Shown one piece after another: positions 7,729-11,966 of a DNA stretch of 11,966 nucleotides. The position numbers and the translations under genes are program-made. Where the stretch lies: assembly GCA_009692275.1 (NCBI GenBank), contig SHZL01000055.1, forward strand, positions 1 to 11,966. The letters run 5' to 3'. This DNA is from Lysobacterales bacterium. Lineage in GTDB: Bacteria > Pseudomonadota > Gammaproteobacteria > Xanthomonadales > SZUA-36. Positions within the stretch are counted from its first letter, which is position 1; each line of letters begins with the position of its first letter. Below the pieces are notes generated by a model. The model had not been told where the DNA came from. It saw nothing but the letters and a program-made list of their open reading frames with translations, and searched no databases.

Positions 7729-8756
7729 TACATCGCCACCCGGTGTCGCCCGCTGTGCAGATAATTCATGGTCTGCACCGTCAGCAGAACCGTGAACTCG
7801 TGCCGTGCCCGTTCCTCGGGGACTGCGAGCCGGAGCTTCAGCTCCTTGCAGCGTACTATCATGTTCTCGAACACCCGGTCAATCGTGTATTGATAGATAC
7901 CCGTCCAGCTCGCGACCAGGCGGCGTGCGGGCTGTCGCATTTTCCCCAGGAACTGCGCGGCGGTCATGTTGTTCGCGTACTCTGGCGCGTCCGAGAAGAG
8001 CCGGCGCAGATCGCGATCGTAGTACTCCGGGTGGTCCAGGCCGTGGTGCCGTCGCCTTCCACGGTAATGATGCGCAAGCGAGTAGCGCAGCGACCGTAAA
8101 GGATCAATCTCCGCGGTGCTCGTTACCAACGGCTCCTGGCCACGCAGCCCCCGCATCAATTCGTCCATGTACTCGATCTTGGCCAGGGCCGGCCAATCCG
8201 CGTAGCGCCCCCGCCAGTCGGACTCCGGTGTCAGCCAGACCGCGAAAGTCTCGGCGAAGTCTTCGTCCGGATGGGCCTGCGCGTACCACGGATCGAGGTG
8301 CTGGACGAAGCTCTTGCTGTATGGCCGGGGGTCGTAGAACTCCGGGTAGGGGAGCGTCGAAGGCCCGAAAATCGATCTCCGGCGTCGCCTGAGCCGGAGC
8401 CTGTACTCGTTGTCGATCACGTGACCGGCTTCGTGCCTCAGAATACGCATGCACCAGTCGTGATCCCCTCCCTCAACCTCCAGCATCTGCGCCTTCTCCA
8501 GGCGCTCCAGGCGAGGGTGCGTCAAATAGAAAGGTACCGCCATCGACACGGTTCCGTCCGGCGTGAACCACTCGTGGGAAATATAGAAATGGGCGGGAAA
8601 GCGAAGCTCGCGGGCTTCCAGCTCGGCCTGGAGCTGCTTGATGCGGCCCTCGAGGACGGTCCCCTCGATACGGAGCGGGAGGTCCGCCAACCGGAGTGGG
8701 AGCAGCTCCTGGTCGGGGAGGTCGGTCCAGTCGGGGGGCAGCTTCCGCACGGTCAT
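7728..8756 (-). CDS. Putative zinc-binding metallopeptidase (HExxH + E, gluzincin type)
   Basis: The 342-residue protein has no signal peptide or membrane segment and should be cytoplasmic. LRHEAGHVIDNEYRL gives zinc-binding H108 and H112 and catalytic E109; HPDEDFAETFAVWLTP (162-177) supplies the probable third ligand, E169, in the pattern I associate with the 'putative zinc-binding metallopeptidase' group (similar to Pfam Peptidase_Mx). The intervening arginine-rich stretch (RLRRRRRS, 121-128) and PYPEFYDPRPYSKSFVQHL also seem family-typical. The ATG at 8756 has a GAGA about 7 bases upstream; an ATG at 8762 is in frame and possible. The TAA overlaps the ATG of the ATP-grasp gene by one base, so the two are almost certainly expressed together. 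A peptide-forming enzyme beside a peptide-cleaving one suggests making and trimming, or reversing, a peptide tag or metabolite. Confidence 0.8.
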   Translation of the reverse strand: MTVRKLPPDWTDLPDQELLPLRLADLPLRIEGTVLEGRIKQLQAELEARELRFPAHFYISHEWFTPDGTVSMAVPFYLTHPRLERLEKAQMLEVEGGDHDWCMRILRHEAGHVIDNEYRLRLRRRRRSIFGPSTLPYPEFYDPRPYSKSFVQHLDPWYAQAHPDEDFAETFAVWLTPESDWRGRYADWPALAKIEYMDELMRGLRGQEPLVTSTAEIDPLRSLRYSLAHHYRGRRRHHGLDHPEYYDRDLRRLFSDAPEYANNMTAAQFLGKMRQPARRLVASWTGIYQYTIDRVFENMIVRCKELKLRLAVPEERARHEFTVLLTVQTMNYLHSGRHRVAM

Positions 8757-8774
8757 GGCATATTCTCGTCAAGG

Positions 8775-8793
8775 ATTGGGGTCAGAGTAATTT
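8775..8793. other. ATTGGGGTCAGAGTAATTT motif upstream of the metallopeptidase
   Basis: From memory, close variants of this motif (ATTGGGGTCAGAGTA followed by an AT-rich end) recur in proteobacterial genomes, often beside REP-associated (RAYT/IS200-like) transposase genes. No transposase is seen here. It lies between the metallopeptidase start and the outer repeat copy, where an insertion boundary is expected. Confidence 0.4.
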
Positions 8794-8873
8794 GCACCGT
8801 TTCCGCTCCGGTTTCAGTCCTTAACCCGGCTGACCTGCACGGGTTCGCCGCGGACCAGGCGGACGTAGCGGGG

Positions 8874-8975
8874 GATTTTTTTCCATTCTACGCGGTCCAG
8901 TCCGTCGTTAAAGCCCCATACCCAGGCGGCATCCCATTGGAACTGGTAATCGTTGGAGGACCAGTACTCACCCGG
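8874..8975. repeat. 102-bp direct repeat, outer copy
   Basis: This is the partner of 6446-6547, same orientation and length, about 87% identical by eye. It lies inside the 3' part of the small membrane-protein gene, and on the minus strand it encodes EYWSSNDYQFQWDAAWVWGF and NDGLDRVEWKKI without a stop. Confidence 0.9.
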
Positions 8976-9145
8976 CTGGGTGTAGCGGAAAAACTCAACA
9001 AGGCCAGCGCCAGGAAAATCACGAAGAATACGATCTGGCGTTGCTTGATTACTGTGCCGCGTTTGCGCTCTATGGCGCGCAGAATCCAGTCAGAAAGCAG
9101 GTAGACAACGATGGCGTTCAGGCTGAAAAGAATTAGGTCAGACAT
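8888..9145 (-). CDS. Small membrane protein following the oxidase gene, probably frameshifted
   Basis: I do not recognise the family. The ATG at 9145 is 11 bases after the oxidase stop, with AGGG about 6 bases upstream, so the gene belongs to the oxidase operon. Residues 3-20 and about 37-52 are hydrophobic and probably span the membrane, joined by a basic loop (RAIERKRGTVIKQR). As written, the frame leaves LALALLSF for a low-complexity tail ending at 8888. If the five-A run (8989-8993 on the + strand) had six, the protein would continue FFRYTQPGEYWSSNDYQ, then the repeat-encoded WVWGFNDGLDRVEWKKI, and stop at 8814, giving about 110 residues. The copy at 6446-6547 preserves that same frame, which supports this as the real reading. 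Its place between an oxidase subunit and ctaA suggests a role linked to the oxidase; that is inference. Confidence 0.6.
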   Translation of the reverse strand: MSDLILFSLNAIVVYLLSDWILRAIERKRGTVIKQRQIVFFVIFLALALLSFSATPSRVSTGPPTITSSNGMPPGYGALTTDWTA

Positions 9146-9156
9146 GGCGGCCCTGG

Positions 9157-10572
9157 TTAAACCCTGCGTTTCCTTATGGACTGATAGGCTACCAGCAGGA
9201 ACAATAAGCCGCCAATGACCGAGATCACGCCACCGAGGCCCATCAGGCCCATTCCGGCAATCTCACCGAAGTGTTGGAAACCTTTTTCCAGGCCTGCTGT
9301 TTTGCGCTGCACGCCATAGCCACCACTCCAGGCCAGGCCGGAGATGTGCAGCAACTGCCCGCTGGCATAAATGATCGGTTGCCAAAACGCCAAGCGCGGC
9401 GGGATGGCGCCAAAACCCAGCCGCGGCAACAGGTAATAACATACGCCCATGAAGGCAATGGTTACGCCAACGGTGGAGCCGTGGTAGTGGGCCGGAATCA
9501 CGATATCCAGCCCGGAAATCATGAAGCCGAGTACGCCCCCCGTGGCAAAAAGAGCCATGGATGAGAGTAACGCTGAACGCAGGTAGCGGGCTTCACCCAA
9601 GGGCTTTTCCGCTTGCCACAGGCTGGCAGTAACCGCCAGACCCAATGGCAGACAGGACAGGCCGCCAAACTTCATCAGCTCGGTGAAAGCCAGGCGGTGC
9701 CCGGGGGACGCGATGTCGTGCGCGAGGTAAAAAAACGGCACGGTGATGACCGGTAGCGCAAGAAAGATCAAAAAGGTAACTGTGACCCTTGGGGTAAGGG
9801 AAAACCGGCAAGCACTCAGGTTGGCCAGCAGAACCCATGCGAGCATCATCAGCAGGGTATGGGTGAACTGCAAGACGTGGCCGCCGCCCCAGAACAGTAA
9901 TTCGAAATAGATTTCACCGGCAACCTGCTGCGGTACGCTGGCCAGCGATGCGAGGAAAGCAAACACTGCAACGCCGGTGACCAGGGCTGACAGGCGACTG
10001 CCGATGCGCAAAGCGTCCGCGCCACTGAGTTGGCCGCGTTCGTGCGATTCGCGGTACGTACCACCAATGATGCAACGCAGCAGGTGTGAGGTGATTCCTG
10101 CGGTAAACAGGCCCAACCCGGCATAAAAAACCGGGTGACGCAGCAGGGGCACATAATTGTTCATCAGTGGATCACCCGCTCCAAGGAAGGGCGAGGCGAT
10201 GACCGTTGCGGTTCCCGATGCGGCCAACAGGAATGACAAACGGTCCCAGGCGGGTGCGTCATGGACACACGCCAGGCTCCAGAAGACGCCCGCCATGCAC
10301 AGCAACCAGATCAAAACCGACAGGTTCACATGCACCACCAGCGCGGTGCGGAAAAAGTCGATGAACGGAATCAATTCCTGCACGCCCGGCGTGCGCGCCA
10401 GCACCAGCAGCAAGGAGAAGACCCCGGCGCCGACCAGGGACGTGAGGCCCAGCAACAGCCAGGCGCGGGCGGTTTCCCCCAGGGCTTCGCTGCGAATGGG
10501 TAAATCGAAAATGGCTGGCTGCATAAAAGCGTTGGGCACCGGGCGAATTCTACGCTGCAAGGTAGCGGTCAT
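9157..10572 (-). CDS. Divergent heme-copper oxidase subunit I (cbb3/NorB-like)
   Basis: This is a polytopic membrane protein with roughly 12 hydrophobic segments and no frameshift, resembling proteins annotated as cbb3-type cytochrome c oxidase subunit I. Candidate heme and CuB ligands are the His in FFRTALVVHVNLSVLIW (low-spin heme helix), those in WGGGHVLQFTHTLLM (copper helix), AHDIASPGH, and the late pair in PAHYHGSTVGVTIAF. The adjacent HH pair of classical oxidases is not obvious, so it is a divergent member and may act on O2 or NO. No partner cytochrome c subunit is encoded here. The start is uncertain: ATG 10572 is used; ATG 10524 (MQPAIFDLP) would keep all of the recognisable domain; GTG 10656 has the best Shine-Dalgarno (AGGA, 7 bases upstream) but adds a basic tail. 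It heads an operon with the small membrane protein and diverges from the decarboxylase. Confidence 0.78.
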   Translation of the reverse strand: MTATLQRRIRPVPNAFMQPAIFDLPIRSEALGETARAWLLLGLTSLVGAGVFSLLLVLARTPGVQELIPFIDFFRTALVVHVNLSVLIWLLCMAGVFWSLACVHDAPAWDRLSFLLAASGTATVIASPFLGAGDPLMNNYVPLLRHPVFYAGLGLFTAGITSHLLRCIIGGTYRESHERGQLSGADALRIGSRLSALVTGVAVFAFLASLASVPQQVAGEIYFELLFWGGGHVLQFTHTLLMMLAWVLLANLSACRFSLTPRVTVTFLIFLALPVITVPFFYLAHDIASPGHRLAFTELMKFGGLSCLPLGLAVTASLWQAEKPLGEARYLRSALLSSMALFATGGVLGFMISGLDIVIPAHYHGSTVGVTIAFMGVCYYLLPRLGFGAIPPRLAFWQPIIYASGQLLHISGLAWSGGYGVQRKTAGLEKGFQHFGEIAGMGLMGLGGVISVIGGLLFLLVAYQSIRKRRV

Positions 10573-10631
10573 CGGCCCATACGTCAACGCCAGCAGCAAT
10601 CGTGCAAGGTGCCGCAGCGGGTAGCGCCTGT

Positions 10632-10637
10632 TATGAT
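10632..10637 (+). promoter_or_regulatory. Candidate -10 element for the decarboxylase gene
   Basis: TATGAT matches the sigma70 -10 consensus at five of six bases and would start transcription near 10643. No convincing -35 is seen 16-18 bases upstream. Its position, downstream of an in-frame GTG at 10609, argues against that GTG as the translation start. Confidence 0.35.
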
Positions 10638-10649
10638 CACACGCTTGTG

Positions 10650-10671
10650 CTGCCACGGGTTATCCTGGCAG
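10650..10671 (+). promoter_or_regulatory. Hairpin touching the decarboxylase ribosome binding site
   Basis: CTGCCA (10650-10655) and TGGCAG (10666-10671) form a perfect six-base stem with a ten-base loop in the predicted leader. The 3' arm overlaps the first bases of the Shine-Dalgarno AGGGA (10670-10674). It could modulate initiation, or be an operator between the divergent genes. Confidence 0.35.
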
Positions 10672-10680
10672 GGAAGCGGG

Positions 10681-11874
10681 ATGGACCCAAAGGCAGAATC
10701 TATGAACGACCTTGGCGGCAGGCTTATGACCGATTATCCCGACGTGCCGGGCTTGCTGGCGCATGAGCGTCCCCGTGAGCCGGTATATTGCATTTACCCG
10801 GAGGTTTACCGCCGCGCAGCACAAGACTTCGTCAGCGGTTTTCCCGGCCGGGTTCTGTATGCAGTAAAAGCCAACAATTACCCGGCTATAGTGCGCCTGC
10901 TCCATGCCGGTGGCGTGCAGCACTTTGACTGCGCGTCCGTGCCGGAAGTCGCGCTGGTAGCCGAGCATTGCCCCGGGGCCACTTGCTATTTCATGGTTCC
11001 GACCCGTTTGCGGGGTGCGGCCCGCGAAGCGTTCGAACGTTATGGTGTGCGCCATTTCATGATTGACCACGCCTCCGGCATTGACATCCTTGCCGCGGAA
11101 GTGGATCTGCGGCAGGTCGTGGTGTTTACCCGCGTGGCGGTGCATCACGCGGCAGCCATGATGGATCTGTCGACAAAATTTGGCGCGCCCCCGGAACAGG
11201 TCGCCGGCATGATGACTGCTCTTGCGGCCCGCGGCGCTGAGCCGGCCCTGGCGTTCAATGTGGGTTCACCGGTCATGCGCACCGAAGCATATACCTACGG
11301 CATGAGCGTCGCCGCCGGCGTGCTGGCAGAGTTGCCGTTCCAGGTGAACCTGGTCGACATCGGCGGTGGGTTTCCCTATGCTTATCCCGGGATTTCGGCG
11401 CCACCACTGCGGGACTACTTTCATGCTGTGAAGCAAGCCACGCTGGCTCTGCCGCTGGCGCCGGATGCAGTGATCATGGCCGAGCCGGGCCGGGCATTGG
11501 CGGCACCGGGATTGTCCGCCGTGGTGGAAGTCTTGTTGCGGCGCGATGATCGGCTGTACCTGAACGACGGCATGTATGGCATTTTCTGGGAATTGCGTTT
11601 CAGGGACCACGATGGTTATCCCTTCCGCGCCTTCCGCGACGGCGTGCCGTTGCAGGGCGAGACCTTGCCGTTTCGCCTCTTTGGACCGACCTGTGATTCC
11701 ACCGACGTGTTACCGATAACGTTTCTGCTGCCTGCGGACATTGCACCCGGGGATTACATAGAGTTTGGCAGCATCGGCGCCTACAGCCTCAGTGGCCGTA
11801 CCGCGTTCAACGGTTATTTCAGCGAACGAATCATCCAGTTAAGTGATGTAAATGCCCAACCACCTGGCTGCTGA
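10681..11874 (+). CDS. Ornithine-decarboxylase-type PLP enzyme (fold III)
   Basis: Fold-III ornithine/lysine decarboxylases make putrescine or cadaverine. From the ATG at 10681 the protein has 397 residues, as in bacterial (Pseudomonas SpeC-like) enzymes. An alanine-racemase-like barrel begins with the PLP lysine K63 in RVLYAVKANNYP, followed by HFDCASVPEV, GGGFP (228-232, phosphate binding) and AEPGR (E268). The C-terminal part has LYLNDGMYGIF, whose Asp binds the substrate amine, FGPTCDSTDVL with catalytic-type C338, and GAYSLSGRTAFNGY. These favour ornithine decarboxylase over diaminopimelate decarboxylase; lysine or a related diamino acid remains possible. The start has AGGGA six bases upstream; ATGs at 10702 and 10726 are also in frame. 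Putrescine synthesis would draw on ornithine/arginine, linking loosely to the arginine-containing polymer suggested by the cphA-like gene. Confidence 0.85.
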   Translation: MDPKAESMNDLGGRLMTDYPDVPGLLAHERPREPVYCIYPEVYRRAAQDFVSGFPGRVLYAVKANNYPAIVRLLHAGGVQHFDCASVPEVALVAEHCPGATCYFMVPTRLRGAAREAFERYGVRHFMIDHASGIDILAAEVDLRQVVVFTRVAVHHAAAMMDLSTKFGAPPEQVAGMMTALAARGAEPALAFNVGSPVMRTEAYTYGMSVAAGVLAELPFQVNLVDIGGGFPYAYPGISAPPLRDYFHAVKQATLALPLAPDAVIMAEPGRALAAPGLSAVVEVLLRRDDRLYLNDGMYGIFWELRFRDHDGYPFRAFRDGVPLQGETLPFRLFGPTCDSTDVLPITFLLPADIAPGDYIEFGSIGAYSLSGRTAFNGYFSERIIQLSDVNAQPPGC

Positions 11875-11966
11875 ATCCAGCCCCTATCTGCTGCAACACG
11901 TCGACAACCCGGTTGACTGGTACCCATGGGGTGAGGAAGCACTGGCCCTGGCAAAGGCGCAACACA
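11852..11966 (+). CDS. DUF255 / YyaL-like thioredoxin-fold protein (3' partial)
   Basis: Only the first 38 residues are present, but they carry the strong N-terminal signature of the DUF255 family (YyaL; related to eukaryotic SPATA20): NHLAAESSPYLLQHVDNPVDWYPWGEEAL. Members combine a thioredoxin-like domain with a glycosidase-like six-hairpin domain; their function is poorly known. The ATG directly follows an in-frame TAA and overlaps the last 23 bases of the decarboxylase gene, so the two are probably coupled. No strong Shine-Dalgarno was seen. Confidence 0.85.
   Translation, partial: MPNHLAAESSPYLLQHVDNPVDWYPWGEEALALAKAQH

Noticed and set aside
6446..8975. Whole region as an insertion sequence or composite transposon
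   Set aside because: No transposase or integrase is encoded; the repeats are parts of a host gene rather than inverted-repeat element ends, and no target-site duplication was recognised.
8271..9104. Long plus-strand open frame (277 codons) crossing the peptidase start, the repeat and the small membrane-protein gene
   Set aside because: It spans three unrelated minus-strand units, shows no motif, and its sequence is the complement of conserved genes.
10609..10680. Upstream GTG start for the decarboxylase, giving 421 residues
   Set aside because: It precedes the candidate -10, lacks a clear ribosome binding site, and adds a tail unlike the family; the ATG at 10681 has AGGGA at good spacing.

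Overview
The window looks like chromosomal DNA from a proteobacterium, most likely a gammaproteobacterium. The support is protein similarity recalled from memory: Pseudomonas-like polyphosphate kinase, HtpX, proteobacterial heme A synthase (CtaA/COX15) and a bacterial ornithine-decarboxylase-like enzyme. No RNA genes, CRISPR arrays or intact insertion sequences were seen.

Layout. (1) 1-2115, + strand: 3' part of a cyanophycin-synthetase-like gene (ATP-grasp then Mur ligase), entering from outside the window and split by a one-base frameshift in a G run at 779-784. (2) 2166-4343, + strand: full-length ppk1, so two storage-polymer-type enzymes are adjacent. (3) Convergent to ppk1, on the minus strand: htpX (4358-5242) and ctaA (5309-6418). 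(4) 6419-6705: no intact gene, only a decayed repeat copy and a possible + strand coding fragment. (5) 6706-8756, minus strand: a translationally coupled pair, a gluzincin-type zinc metallopeptidase followed by a D-Ala-D-Ala-ligase-like ATP-grasp enzyme. (6) 8814-10572, minus strand: a divergent heme-copper oxidase subunit I followed by a small membrane protein whose frame is broken at an A run. (7) 10681-11874, + strand, divergent from the oxidase: an ornithine-decarboxylase-type PLP enzyme, overlapping the start of a DUF255/YyaL-like thioredoxin-fold protein that runs off the window.

The main anomaly is the peptidase/ATP-grasp pair. It lies between two copies of a 102-bp direct repeat (6446-6547 and 8874-8975, 13 mismatches by eye). 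The outer copy is the 3' part of the small membrane-protein gene and the inner copy is a stop-containing remnant directly upstream of ctaA. The pair also favours GAG for glutamate more than its neighbours. I infer it was inserted, or trapped by a duplication, in an older oxidase - small membrane protein - ctaA - htpX arrangement. Pairing a peptide-bond-forming ligase fold with a zinc peptidase suggests a peptide or amide modification system of unknown substrate; this is the best candidate here for an undescribed system.

Two separate one-base deletions in homopolymers (G run at 779-784, A run at 8989-8993) make consensus sequencing error a serious alternative to real gene decay.
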